DNA of 64,000 nt, taken from the NCBI GenBank assembly GCA_022559985.1, contig JAFJTR010000022.1, positions 124,001-188,000 on the forward strand, written 5' to 3'. A program made the position numbers and the translations under genes. The notes below the pieces were generated by a model. The model saw only the letters and a list, made by a program, of their open reading frames with translations. It did not search any database and had not been told where the DNA came from. The stretch comes from Parastagonospora avenae f. sp. tritici 18332-5. Its lineage: Eukaryota; Ascomycota; Dothideomycetes; Pleosporales; Phaeosphaeriaceae. Of this stretch, positions 1 to 10,218 are shown one piece after another. Positions within the stretch are counted from its first letter, which is position 1. Every line of letters starts with the position of its first letter.

Positions 1-1663
1 GCCTCCTTTGGCGCTTGATGCTTGTTCGGCAAGGCAATGCCTTTCTGATACGCTTGCACCATCAACAACATCTCGCACAGGGTACCAGTACCTTTTCGCA
101 GCGCGTCGTCCGGACCCAGCGGAAGAATCTTGCACAAAGCGAAAATAAACGGATGTACGTATTTCATGTACAAGTAGTATGTGGCGACAGCATCGGAAAC
201 GGAGTACTCGGCAAGCGTTTGCGGCCGTTCGGAGGCGTATGGAGTCATCAATTCGGGGTCGAGTTCGTCTGGATCGTAGCCTAGCTTGGCCATAGTGACA
301 GCTTTGAGACCACGACTTCCTTGCGGTAGGTAACTGTCTCGACTAACCCAAGCGAACGCATCCATATGTGCACAGTAGTCCGATTGGTATATGTCTTCAC
401 TGTTCTTCCTGAAGCCAATCTCTTGATACATGTCTATGCCCAATACGCTAGCTCTTGCTTCTACGAAAGGCCAATCGAAGAAGTCTCCGTTGTATGTGAC
501 CATGACGGTTGGTTTCGCTTCCTTGATGTGCTCAAAGAAGCGCTCAAGCAGAGCTTTTTCGTCCGGCTCATTGAAGATCATGAAAGGTCCATGGTATTCC
601 GGCTTTGGCGTGTATTCAAAATCTGAAATGTCCTCTGACACGATCTCGCGGTTGGTGATCAAGAATCCCTGCCCATCGATCATATACGACACCATCATGA
701 TCTGGTCAATGACTGCATCCGGAAACTTCAACGGAAGTTTTGTGGTTTCGATATCGTAAGCCATGACTACTGGATCCGCAGGCGTCAAGCGGTCCTCTAT
801 ACACTTGATCGATATCACGCCATGCTTCGCATCGACGGTGTACCAGTTTCCGATTCGAACGTCCATGTCGATGGCTACTCGAACGTGGTAGGGCACATCG
901 TACTCCCTAATATCTACAATGAAATCGCTCGCATCAACTGTCGTCATGAATCGTTTCTCGTATTCGTAATCGTCGTTATCGAAGAAGTCCATGCCGGCAT
1001 TACCACTGAACGTGTTAGCACACCTTAAAAGCTATAGTCCCAGTACACTCACGTTGCTACCTCAGCATAGGTATCCATCGCATCGACGTTCTTCTTGTTC
1101 TTCTCCACTATTGGCCCAACGGCCTTTCTTACAGCCAGCAGGTCGTTGACGTTCGCGAACGTGAGTTGTAAAAACGTTCTCCGGTAGCCAGTAAGATGGT
1201 TTGGCATTGAAAGGTCCTCCTTCTCCACCTTCTTTATGGATTTGATCAGACCCTCGAAAGCCCTCCGGCAGTACTCCTCCACGTCTTGTTCCCTGCCTTT
1301 CTTGACAGCCAACAAGAAGTATGGGTCGTATTCGAGCGTGGCTTTGAATGTGTCGCCGTCCTCGCCGATAAAGTAGTAATCGACACCTGCCTTGCCACCA
1401 GGCACATTCTCGTCCTCTACTGTGGTCGAGTGCATGTTGACGAGCCATCCCACCTTCCTCTTCCCGGACTCGAAACGCGAAAACCCCATGGACTCATCGA
1501 TGCGGTTGGCTAGTCGCGTAGCTTCGAGCTTCTCTTGTTGTGATGTGCCCTCTCCACTCCGCAGTGACGAGGCATCGACTGTCTTTGGCTTCCGTGGGCC
1601 ATATGATGTGTTGCCGGCTTTGCCTACCCGGCGAAAGGGTTGGCCTGCTCGGCGCGGTGGCAT
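1..1663 (-). CDS. POL2: DNA polymerase epsilon catalytic subunit, N-terminal part (cut by window edge)
   Basis: Catalytic subunit of the leading-strand replicative polymerase, acting in the nucleus. Exon 1 is 1663-1053. A 47-nt intron (1052-1006, GTGAGT..CAG, GCTAAC branch) follows, and exon 2 runs from 1005 off the left edge. Exon 1 carries the family N-terminus (a MGFxRFExGKRKVGWLVNMH-like block). Exon 2 holds the proofreading exonuclease: Exo I with DIE (FDIET-like, here YDIETT) near 755, Exo II with YNGDFFDWPF near 520, and Exo III with YSVSDAVATYYLY near 200. All the acidic residues of these motifs are present, so proofreading looks intact. The polymerase domain and C-terminal zinc fingers lie outside the window. 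COX20 is divergent from it, and an ACGCGT box lies between the two genes. Confidence 0.96.
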
Positions 1664-2118
1664 ATTGTGTGTGAGGAGGTAAAGGAGATATTAAATCTAG
1701 TATGAGCAGGTCAGGGTATCATTGGGGCAAGTGAAAGACCGAAAAGCGCTGTAGAATCGAGAATTGGCAGAGGAGTGTATGTAAAGTGGTGCAAATGGGG
1801 GGATGCATGGCACATATTGCACGCGACGCGTGCATCGCGTGCATCGCGTTCGGCGCCTTTCCTTATTGGGTAAATTGATTTGCGCCACAGACTGTGGCTC
1901 GTGCCCGCCGCATGTGCGTCGTTGGTGTCATGGATATTTTTCGGGCCTTTTTCCATACCCACCAAGGCCTGGATGAGTGGAACGACGATGACACCGCTCA
2001 AATCTGCCGCCAATTGACACAGACTCGACACGACCGCGAAGACATTTGACCCCGTTTCGAAAATATCTCGACTTCCCCGGGAGCGGCACCTTCCTTTCGC
2101 TCTGCTCCACACATCAAG
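1664..2118. promoter_or_regulatory. Divergent promoter between POL2 and COX20
   Basis: This 455-bp stretch separates two start codons that face away from each other, so it must carry both promoters. It has CpG-rich repeats of a GCATCGCGT-like word near 1825-1850, including one perfect ACGCGT. No open reading frame here looks coding. Confidence 0.7.
1826..1831. promoter_or_regulatory. ACGCGT (MluI cell-cycle box, MBF-type site)
   Basis: A perfect ACGCGT palindrome 163 bp upstream of the POL2 start codon. In yeasts the MBF complex (Mbp1-Swi6 type) binds this word ahead of DNA-replication genes. That it works here is inference. Confidence 0.45.
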
Positions 2119-2717
2119 ATGGCGGACGACACAAGGCAGTCGGAGGAGCAGGTAGCGCCTCGCCCACGCGCGCCTGCAAACATCATGCCCGGCGGCACCG
2201 CACACACAGCAGGCGGCGAAAAGACAGATGGCGGGGGCCCGAGCTATATCGACGCGGTACGCAGTCTTGGTCCAGAATACTATCTGAACTTCCACAAGCG
2301 GCCGTGTGTGCGAGACAGTCAATTGCAAGGCCTAGCAGCAGGATTTGCGGGTGGCAGTTTGGCAGCGATATTAGGGAGTATGTGCACTACTCGAGCATCA
2401 CAGAGCTTGCGCCAGTTCAATGGGCTGACATCTTGCTAGGACCTGTACGAATATCCTCGAATTGGGCGGTAGCAACATGGTGTGGTGTGTCCGTTGTCTC
2501 ATATCAAGTTTGCCAGTACTATCGGAGTAAAGAGAAGGCTGGAATCAAGCAGGCGCAAGAACTCATGGAGAAGAAGCGAGCGACAATCGAAGCGAAGAAG
2601 GAAGCAAGGAGACGGGCAAGAGAGGAGTACGATCGACAGGAACAAGCGCAGAGACTCGAAGAAGTGAGGAAGAAGTCATGGGGATACTGGTACGAGAAGA
2701 ACCTCAAGTTCTGGTAG
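2119..2717 (+). CDS. COX20: Cytochrome c oxidase assembly protein COX20
   Basis: Mitochondrial inner-membrane chaperone that stabilises Cox2 during complex IV assembly. Exons are 2119-2377 and 2440-2717, with a GTATGT..TAG intron, giving 178 aa. After a disordered N-terminus comes the family core: a YxLNFHKRPCVRDS-like segment, a Gly-rich membrane helix (GLAAGFAGGSLAAILG), the conserved NWAV motif, and a second helix. The end is charged and coiled-coil-like (QELMEKKRATIEAKKEARRR). The ATG at 2119 is chosen because the upstream in-frame sequence is not conserved-looking. The join makes a GRPVR junction, close to the GxPVW of relatives. Recognised from the motif pattern only. Confidence 0.85.
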
Positions 2718-2982
2718 CATATCTCTAAGCACGGAGAGCTTGCACGCAGTGGCCACATGTACAACGATCTGTACCAAAAGTGTAATATATGAAAGAGCAC
2801 ACTATCTTGTGTCTTTAACGAGTCGCAAACATGTTGCCGACTCTCAGAGGTGCGCCGAACTCCTGAAGACGCCGAGTCGCTCAATATCCGGAAACCCAAA
2901 CTCGCATCATAACACATCGTAGATCATCATCGTACAGAGATCAAAACCAAAAAGCATTAAAATTACTTCCTCCACGATGCCC

Positions 2983-3873
2983 TTACACTGCAAACTTCAC
3001 CGTCCTTTTACTCACGTCGATTTGTTTGGGTGGCATTTCACGTTCCACGGTTGTATCTCGTGATGCGGTCCTACCAACTCCTCGGCGTCTGCGGTCGTGG
3101 CGTTTGGCTCTTGCTTCACGAGTCTCTCTTGCTTTCCATTCGTTCAGCTGCTGTCGCCTTTTCTGCGATCGAGCATAGGCCATAGCCGCTGTAGGTCTGA
3201 ATCCAATACCATTCAGACCAGTGCCATCATCGTCTGGATCAGTTGAGGGGTCGACCAGGTGACCCGTGATCTCACTATCGTGCCACGTGAGCGCCGATGG
3301 CGGTGGCGACGGAGACCTGTTCAACGAGCGAGGATGCGAAGAAGACTGTTTTTGAGTTTGTGGATTCTGAGTAATCTTTGCCGATTGTTGCATTGATGCT
3401 GGACCGGTTGAGGATACAAATGCTGTCGGTTGTGCAAAAGAAGCAATATCTGGCAATATGCGGGGTTGCGACTGAGGGGTCTCAGGTATCTCTCTGGCCC
3501 GGTCCAGCCTGCGCAGAGCAGCAGACTCGTCTAACTCGTTGACCTTTCTCTGTGTTCCTATTGTGCCTATTGTGCTGTTCTTGTCTAGCCATGCTCCGCT
3601 GTCCACTCTCATCTCGTCAAGCTTCGGCTTCTTGCGTATCACATCGTCGGTAGGTGTAAGCGGAGACATAGGTATTGCCGAGGTCGCAACAAGTGCCATA
3701 CCTCGCAGCTGGTCTGCGACTGCATTCCGGGGGCTGTTGGCGCCAGAGGAAGGCGCAGGACTACCTGTTGGTGGTGTCGATGCCGGAAGCAGGGCAGTGT
3801 TTAGCAGCGGTATTGGCGGGGGCTGCTCGCGCTTGCGCTTCGGAGACGGGTAGGCGAGTTGAGTAGGAGGCAT
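2983..3873 (-). CDS. Conserved fungal protein of unknown function, disordered
   Basis: Single-exon, 296 aa. It opens with a basic Ser/Pro-rich stretch (PSPKRKREQPPPIP) resembling a nuclear signal, then a long low-complexity middle. The C-terminal third looks most conserved: a WHDSEITGH segment, an acidic DPDDDGTGLNGIGFRPT motif, then a strongly basic helix of RSQKRRQQLNEWKAR type. I do not recognise a catalytic domain. The composition suggests a nuclear protein. It is convergent with COX20 (265 bp apart) and divergent from the PARG-like gene. Confidence 0.75.
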   Translation of the reverse strand: MPPTQLAYPSPKRKREQPPPIPLLNTALLPASTPPTGSPAPSSGANSPRNAVADQLRGMALVATSAIPMSPLTPTDDVIRKKPKLDEMRVDSGAWLDKNSTIGTIGTQRKVNELDESAALRRLDRAREIPETPQSQPRILPDIASFAQPTAFVSSTGPASMQQSAKITQNPQTQKQSSSHPRSLNRSPSPPPSALTWHDSEITGHLVDPSTDPDDDGTGLNGIGFRPTAAMAYARSQKRRQQLNEWKARETREARAKRHDRRRRGVGRTASRDTTVEREMPPKQIDVSKRTVKFAV

Positions 3874-4382
3874 TTCGCCGTATGGAGCGTGCTTCGATTA
3901 CATGGGCGCTGTTACAAGTGGGGAGAAAGTGAGGAGGTGGTGAAGGCGGGGCGATGTTGTTGTTTGAGAGCCCGCGCAATTGCGATTCCCATGTTACGCG
4001 AGCGAAGGTGGGGCCCCGCACAGGCCATATTTAGGGCTGATCATTGATGGACCCTCGAGACCACCCCTGCTTCACTGTGCATCATCATTCGGACTATTGT
4101 CCGGTCCGGCGATCGCTGGCTGTCACTCAAAGACGGCGTCTCGCCTACAGAACGTCTAGAGTAGTGCTATGACCCTGACTTTGAAGCTCACAAGGTGATA
4201 GACCTGCGATTAATTATAGGTAGTAGCTTCCTTTCTCTCGCCTGTTGCCTAATTTGCATCTTACTATGAACAACTCTTCACTCCACTTTCCTGCCATTTT
4301 CGTATTACTGTGATTTCGTAATTCATTCACAGCACTACGCGTTCAGCCCGAGCTTTAAGGCATTAACTCTCTTGCCTTCGTC
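3874..4382. promoter_or_regulatory. Divergent intergenic region
   Basis: About 510 bp between two diverging start codons. No convincing ORF, repeat or RNA gene was seen. It presumably holds both promoters. Confidence 0.5.
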
Positions 4383-5576
4383 ATGCAACAAGGTTCAATT
4401 CTTCCTTTCCTACAAGGGCCCAAGGCACCAAGACCCGAAGGCTCACGATCCGACAACTCGCGATCCGAGAACTCACATCCAGGTCAACCCTACCGACCTC
4501 GCAATCACAATTCCAGAGGTAACTTCAGAGGCAATTCAAGTAGAAATCACCGCGCACCAGACCGCCGCCGCAATATGGATCTCAAGAAGATTGCAGACGA
4601 GACAAAGGCCGAGCTGCCCATTGTCCTGAGCCAGCTTCCTAGCTTTGATGCCATGGATTCTTCGGTATTTAGCCTCAGCGATCTTGCTACGCTTGACGCG
4701 AAGGACTGCCCCGGTTCCATTCTACCAGGTCACGACGCAAAAGCTGGAGAGAAGGGTACACGCATCAAGGTATTCGACATGGATACTTTCGATGCTGCTA
4801 TAGATCTCGCACCAAGCTACGATGCCAAAACCCACATGGCTTTCTCGGCTCCGGACACCAGCAGCTTCGACAGCAAGACGGACGACGAGGACTACATCAT
4901 GGTCGAACCTTCACAGGACAGCGACACCACACCAATCACCTCAAACAATTCAACTATTTGCAAGCCAAAGCCCGTCGCCGTCCTCAATCTCGCCTCCGAG
5001 CGCTCCGCAGGCGGCGGCTGGAAGAATGGCGCCCTCGCCCAAGAGGAAGCCCTCTGCTACCGCTCCTCCCTCTATCTCTCCCTGCACAAGTCATACTACC
5101 CACTTCCCTCGCTAAGCGCCATATACTCGCCCTCCGTCCTGATCATCCGCGACGCCATGTCGCGCGGCCACTCTCTCCTCATTCCCACGGAACAGCCCGC
5201 CAACCTCCCCGTCACCTCCGTCATCAGTGTCGCCGCGCTGCGCTACCCAGCTCTCACGGACGACAAGAAGGGCTTCAAGAACGAGGGCCAGCGCGCGGAG
5301 ACGAAGAGGAAGATTAGGCTGACGTTGCGTGTTGCGGCGCTTGGGGGGCATACGAAGCTTGTGATGGGTGCGTTGGGGTGTGGTGTGTTTGGCAATCCGC
5401 CCAAGGAGGTTGCGGACTGTTTTCTCGAGGTGTTTAGGGAGACGGAGTTTCAGGGAGGGTGGTGGGAGGAGGTGGTGTTTGCGATTATGGATAATGCAAG
5501 GGGTGATCAGGGAGGGAGGGATGGGGTGGGGAATTATGGCCAGTTCTATCGTGTTTTGCATGGACAGGTGGTTTGA
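4383..5576 (+). CDS. Microbial-type poly(ADP-ribose) glycohydrolase (PARG) domain protein
   Basis: Single exon, 397 aa. It is predicted to remove poly(ADP-ribose) or related ADP-ribose modifications. The macrodomain-like PARG fold begins near residue 197 (VAVLNLASE). The signature Gly-Gly-Gly sits at 210-212 and the paired catalytic Glu-Glu at 221-222 (GGG..EE), followed by CYRSSLYLSL. A later GALGCGVFGNPP motif is also typical of this family. The first 64 residues are rich in Arg, Asn and Ser (RG/RN-like). They start with MQQGSILPFL, which resembles a PCNA-interacting box. Met65 is an alternative start. The acidic middle (150-180) is probably disordered. The family call is firm; the biological role is inferred. 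Confidence 0.85.
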   Translation: MQQGSILPFLQGPKAPRPEGSRSDNSRSENSHPGQPYRPRNHNSRGNFRGNSSRNHRAPDRRRNMDLKKIADETKAELPIVLSQLPSFDAMDSSVFSLSDLATLDAKDCPGSILPGHDAKAGEKGTRIKVFDMDTFDAAIDLAPSYDAKTHMAFSAPDTSSFDSKTDDEDYIMVEPSQDSDTTPITSNNSTICKPKPVAVLNLASERSAGGGWKNGALAQEEALCYRSSLYLSLHKSYYPLPSLSAIYSPSVLIIRDAMSRGHSLLIPTEQPANLPVTSVISVAALRYPALTDDKKGFKNEGQRAETKRKIRLTLRVAALGGHTKLVMGALGCGVFGNPPKEVADCFLEVFRETEFQGGWWEEVVFAIMDNARGDQGGRDGVGNYGQFYRVLHGQVV

Positions 5577-6045
5577 GGGTTGATGCGTTTCGAATGTCGG
5601 AGAGGGATCTCTGAGGTGAGGAAGATATGATGTGGGTCGGCAGAGCTGCGGAAACAAGTCCCAAGCCGAACGTGAGAGAGCTCGAGCATGGTGTGAACAA
5701 TAGCTTACCTATGACTGCATGTCAGTCATCACATGTGTAGGATCATGTGAATAAAACCCTCAAATACGTTGTTCGACGTGGTATCATGTTGCATTTCGCG
5801 TTCGAATAGACTCCGCCTATACACAGAAACCAATTTTGCCAAACGCCGTGCATGCTCGTGACTTGTGCATGCCATGCTCGAACCAAACGTGATCCCTAAT
5901 GTACTTGATCAATCTCGGGTCTCTGAAGCGAACGGTGTTCCCTACCCTTGACATTCTGATCCCCTGCGTGCACCATGCTCTCTCAATCCACTTCTGCGCG
6001 TGGGTATGTTCGCCTGTACTGCAGATCGCAGCTCTCGTTCTGCGC
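5577..6045. other. Convergent 3' intergenic region
   Basis: Space between the stop codons of the PARG-like gene and SmD1. Minus-strand reading frames here run into the SmD1 tail antisense and have no coding character. Nothing else seen. Confidence 0.5.
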
Positions 6046-6842
6046 TTAGAAGCCACGTCCTCTTCCTCGGCCACCGCCACGTCCGCCGCCGCCTCGACCT
6101 CCACCACGTCCACCGCCTCCACGACCTCCGCCGCGACCGCCTCCGCCACGGCCTCCTGTAGCAGCGCCTCGGTCGGCCTCTTTTCTGGCCTTATTCTTCG
6201 GTTTGGGCGCATCATCGATGAGCAGGGTATCGAGGGGTAATGAATCTGGTAGAATGATGTATCGAACAGTCGAGCCTCGGACAGTCATTGAGTCGAGCGT
6301 GACGGTGTCGCGAGACTTGGGTGTGTATTTGACAGTGCGGAGAGCGATGTTCATGAGAGGAGAAACGGAAGTGATGGTGCCGTTTACGATGGAGCCTAAG
6401 ATATGGTCAGTATTGCGTTCCCTATGCGTTCCTGTATGGTGAGTTTGGAGCAGGGAAGATTGTGCGAGGCAAAGCTGGTGGCCCCTGCGCCATGGGGTAT
6501 GGCTGCTTGTTCCATCCGCAGAGCGCGAAGTAGCATGCGATAAGGAAGAGAGCGCCCGCGGTAACGCGGGCGATTTGGCGCAGCGGGTTATGCAGTTCTT
6601 GAGATCGCGCCGCACTCTTTCCTCGCTTTTGATCCTCCTCTTCCGTGCCAATGCCTGCAAGTGTCCCATCGCTGCCCTTGAATAGCTCCCCAGTAAAGGA
6701 CGAAGAGAGGGAAGTATAACATACCATTCTTGAGTTCGACTGTAACAGTCTCATTCTGGCACTTCATGAGGAATCTGCGAGCATCTGTTAGCTCCGATTT
6801 CGCGCAATTGGGGGGTCGCGGAACTCACCTGACGAGCTTCAT
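6046..6842 (-). CDS. SMD1: Small nuclear ribonucleoprotein Sm D1
   Basis: Core Sm-ring subunit of the spliceosomal U snRNPs. Three exons: 6842-6829 (only 14 nt, coding MKLV plus part of Arg), 6774-6725 and 6395-6046, giving 137 aa. Introns are GTGAGT..CAG and GTATGT..TAG, the second with a TACTGAC branch. Exons 1-2 give MKLVRFLMKCQNETVTVELKNG and exon 3 continues with the Sm2 block and YIILPDSLPLDTLLIDD, nearly identical in layout to other Sm D1 proteins. The C-terminal tail is an RGGGG/RGGG repeat ending RGRGRGF, a likely arginine-methylation target. The tail is more glycine-rich than the plain GR repeats of animals. Confidence 0.95.
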
Positions 6843-7558
6843 GGCTACGGTTGTGGATTGGTATGGAGTAGCGCGTTGGTTGTGTTGCTGAGTGAGGTCA
6901 GTCGGTGGGGAAGCTCTAGCTAGGAAATTGCGACCAGCCAGGTCGCACGGAACATCAATTATCCGGCGTAAAGTCACGTGCTTTCCTCCTACACCCACAT
7001 CTGTAAGGGATCACAGTACTTTTATGACTACGCTGAGGTATCCCACATGCAATTCTAAAGTGTACATCAGATCGTGAAAATGTGACCAGGAGGCTCTCAT
7101 AGGCTCAAAGGAATTCATTCACTGCTGTGAATGTCCTCAAGGGCATCCGAGTCTCAGTATTGGACACTGGTGTATTCCCATCATTTCACACATAACTTTA
7201 GAGCATCTACGCGAAATTTGACATGCATAAGTACAATATCCATGATGCTTACCCAAAAGGCACTGTCGTCACTTCCAGTCACTTACTGTTCACTTTCACT
7301 CGGATCCTTTTGTTCAGAGGAGGTCACTTCAAGTTACAGTCACCCAGGATAAACATTCACCTCAGATGCTATCATAACAGCACAGCTCTTATTGTCGCGA
7401 AATGCCAGCTGAATAGCAACAATAGGAAAGCGAGAGCGTAGGTGAATAGGCCAATGTTGCCTTAAGTTTGAACTTTTCCCACCACTTTCAACGCAATCCT
7501 CAACGCTCCTCCAATCCCACACCAATTCACTACATTCCACCACCTACCAATCACAACG
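6843..7558. promoter_or_regulatory. Divergent intergenic region upstream of SmD1 and the kinase gene
   Basis: Roughly 715 bp between two diverging starts. Only short ORFs without codon structure occur. No repeat or structured RNA recognised. Confidence 0.5.
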
Positions 7559-8674
7559 ATGACAAAACGCAAAGCTACCACTACCGCTACTGGCGCTGGA
7601 CGCCTTAGCAAGCGCAACAAGACCGCACCAGCCCCTGCCTTCGTCTGGAAGCCCCGTGAGTGGACAGAGAAGGTCCACTGCAACGACGACGTCTCGATTC
7701 TGGAGAAGATTTCCGACCGCAAGCAGAAGGTCGTTTCAAAGGTTTCGCTCGTGACGGAAGATGACGATCTCCCTCGGGAAGTCAGCATCATGCTCATGGT
7801 ACCTGGTTGCAACAGGATAGTGACTCCAATTCACTATTCCTGGGAGGATCCAGATGAGTACCATGGCACCACCTTCTACGAGTACTACCCTCTTGGCGAC
7901 TTGGCGCAGTGGAAGGAGGACTTCAACGACAAGAACTACAAGCCGGTTCCGGAGAGCTTCATCTGGAGGTTCTTCGTCCAGATGGCACAGGCTCTGGCAC
8001 TGTTGCAGAACCAGATCGGACCGAATCGTGAGGAGCGCGAGATCCTCCTGCATCGCGACATCAAGCCCATGAACTTCCTGGTCGCGGAGAAACCGAACAG
8101 CACTTACCCGTCCTTCAAGCTGCACGACTTTGGCTGCGCCAGGGTATATCGAAAGAGCGAAGCTCGCGATTCCGCCATTGTTGGCACTTTCGAATACCAG
8201 CCGCCAGAGATCGGTAAGGTCAACACCAAGGGTGCGGAGATCTGGGCGTTGGGCGCTTGCGTCCACTTTCTCGCGACGGGGATCTACCCGACGCAGGACA
8301 AGCACGGGTTCGGAGAGGGCTATGTTAAAGAGCATGGTCAGGACCCAGACGAGGCTGAGGACTATGGAGGTGCCAGGCGTTGGCACGTTGCCCACGTCCC
8401 GCGTCAGGTGACACCCATCAATCTGAGTCCTGACCAGCAACGTCAGCAGGACCTGGGTCCTTTCCTCTCCCACAGCGGTGAGCGGTTCGTCCACCAGTAC
8501 AGCGACAAGCTGAACAGCTGGATGAAGCGGTGCCTGAGCTCTACGCCGGGTAGCCGACCAACCGCGATCCGCCTGGTGAACGAAATGGGCACCGTGGCAA
8601 AGAAGATGCTGTACAAGATGGGTGGCAAGGCAGCTCTCATGGATCTGGAGATGGAGTACGACGCCGCCGCATAA
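7559..8674 (+). CDS. Protein kinase domain protein
   Basis: Single exon, 371 aa. A Ser/Thr-type kinase fold is clear: probable ATP-anchoring Lys61 in VVSKVS, Glu74 in the helix C region (PREVSIM), catalytic loop HRDIKPMNFL at 165-174, and DFG at 190-192. An activation segment ends in YQPPEI, in place of APE. The glycine-rich loop is not obvious. The C-lobe has the usual WALGACVHFLATG helix. The N-terminus is Lys/Thr/Ala-rich. This divergent layout is common among fungal-expanded kinases, so I assign no named family. The gene is convergent with MTQ2, their stops 59 bp apart. Confidence 0.85.
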   Translation: MTKRKATTTATGAGRLSKRNKTAPAPAFVWKPREWTEKVHCNDDVSILEKISDRKQKVVSKVSLVTEDDDLPREVSIMLMVPGCNRIVTPIHYSWEDPDEYHGTTFYEYYPLGDLAQWKEDFNDKNYKPVPESFIWRFFVQMAQALALLQNQIGPNREEREILLHRDIKPMNFLVAEKPNSTYPSFKLHDFGCARVYRKSEARDSAIVGTFEYQPPEIGKVNTKGAEIWALGACVHFLATGIYPTQDKHGFGEGYVKEHGQDPDEAEDYGGARRWHVAHVPRQVTPINLSPDQQRQQDLGPFLSHSGERFVHQYSDKLNSWMKRCLSSTPGSRPTAIRLVNEMGTVAKKMLYKMGGKAALMDLEMEYDAAA

Positions 8675-8733
8675 TGGGATTGAACATGTCTTTCTCTTGT
8701 CGCCGTCACCACTTCCTCTTCAAACCTGACTCT

Positions 8734-9498
8734 TCAACCCGCGCCCTTCCAAATCCTCAAGATCACCAACTTCTCCCACCCTGCTTTCTTTCCGCTCGAA
8801 CCCACAGTCTCCGCCTCCCAGCCTGCACCCCAAGCTCTTATCTCCTGCTTTACCACTTCTGGCTTGTTCTGCGCACAAAGCAGCACGTACGCCACGCCTC
8901 TTCCCTCACTCAGAATCTCCGGCACCTGTTCCAGCATCCTGTTCGTCACCACCATACCATCTTCTCCACCAGCATACGACAGCTCTAGGAGATACGAGTC
9001 CTGCTCGAACGATGTCGCATCCTTGCCTTCCGGAATCGCGTTGTGCTGGTCATGGCGCGAGAAATTTGGCAATTCCGCAGGCACATACGGCGGATTGAAT
9101 ATGAATACGTCGACAGAATTTGGCCGGATTGCAGTCGCCAGGTCGCCATTCACCACATCCAGAAAGATTGATCGCCCATTCTCTCGTTCCTTCATCGCAT
9201 TCCGAGCAGTCTGCGCCGCAGCCTTACACGCAAAGCTGTTGATATCAGTCCCAAGCGTCAATACATCATGTCGACCAAAGATGCTCCCAGCATTTGCCGC
9301 AACGAAAGCCAGGACCACGCCTGAACCGACGCCCACTTCGAGGACTAGTGGCGGGGTTGACGATTCTCCATTGAAGCGATCGCGCAGGAACGCTGTTTCA
9401 GATAGCGACGAGAGCGTGTCTAGCAGCAGATATGAGTCTTCGGCTGGTTCGTAGACGCGATCGAAGCAGACATGCGAGGTTGAAGGGGTTGGCAGCAT
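8734..9498 (-). CDS. MTQ2: eRF1 glutamine N5-methyltransferase (HemK2/Mtq2)
   Basis: Catalytic subunit that, with Trm112, methylates the Gln of the GGQ motif in release factor eRF1. 254 aa, single exon. The SAM-binding motif I is VLEVGVGSG at 52-60, an acidic motif II lies at TLGTDIN, and the diagnostic NPPY is at 135-138. The N-terminal YEPAEDSYLLLD motif is typical of HemK2 rather than bacterial PrmC. The start lies 171 bp from the divergent SDHAF3 start, so the two probably share a promoter. Confidence 0.93.
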   Translation of the reverse strand: MLPTPSTSHVCFDRVYEPAEDSYLLLDTLSSLSETAFLRDRFNGESSTPPLVLEVGVGSGVVLAFVAANAGSIFGRHDVLTLGTDINSFACKAAAQTARNAMKERENGRSIFLDVVNGDLATAIRPNSVDVFIFNPPYVPAELPNFSRHDQHNAIPEGKDATSFEQDSYLLELSYAGGEDGMVVTNRMLEQVPEILSEGRGVAYVLLCAQNKPEVVKQEIRAWGAGWEAETVGSSGKKAGWEKLVILRIWKGAG

Positions 9499-9669
9499 GG
9501 CTTGGGAATTTGTTTGTCGGAGTTGTTGTGCAGGGAACCAATGGGCGCGGACGGAGAGGGAGCTAAAGCACCGAGGTTAGGTCATCGTACATGGACATTT
9601 TCGCGACTTTGAATGCATCACTACATATCTTCCATCACATTTGAATCATTTTCCTGATTTGCTGCAAAT

Positions 9670-10218
9670 ATGCGTGTATTCTCGAGACTTCTGGCTACGG
9701 CAACAGATGCAGGCGCGTCGCAAGGGTTCAGACAGGCCCCCGCTGCATTGCTCCCACCGATCCCACTCTACAGGGCTATTCTTCGGACTCATAGAAAGAG
9801 ATTGGGTGTTGAAGAGCGCGTACTCGGCGACATGTATGTAAAGGCTGAATTCAGAGCGCATAAAGACATCGACAATCCCGTTCAGATTGTGAGTTGCCAC
9901 CAGAAGCTCCAACAGTGTTGTGCGAACGTGACTGACCACCACAGATTGGGTTCTTGTCCGAATGGCAATTGTACGCCCAAACTCTCCAGGGTGACAGCTG
10001 GAAAGGCCAAAGGATGGACAAGGGGAAGATTGATAAAATGAGTGGTGCGTATGACAGATGAACCCCCCCTTGACACATACTAATATAATGTAGATCAGCA
10101 AATTGGTCAGCTATACGAACTCATGCAAGCGATCCAAAAGCAAAGTCAAGACGACGCCGATGCTGAGGAAGCTCGCATTGTGAATATGCTCGACAGTCAC
10201 AAGAAGCCAGACCAGTGA
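9670..10218 (+). CDS. SDH7: Succinate dehydrogenase assembly factor 3 (LYR protein, Acn9/Sdh7)
   Basis: Mitochondrial matrix factor for maturation of the iron-sulfur subunit of complex II. Exons are 9670-9888, 9945-10044 and 10094-10218, giving 147 aa. Introns are GTGAGT..CAG and GTGCGT..TAG. The LYR motif is LYRAILRTHRK, followed by the family blocks LGDMYVKAEFRAHK and NPVQIIGFLSEWQLY, the latter built across the first splice. The first ~25 residues have a mitochondrial presequence character (MRVFSRLLATA). Confidence 0.92.

Noticed and set aside
7736..8494. 252-codon antisense ORF over the kinase gene
   Set aside because: The sense frame has full kinase motifs; the antisense product has none.
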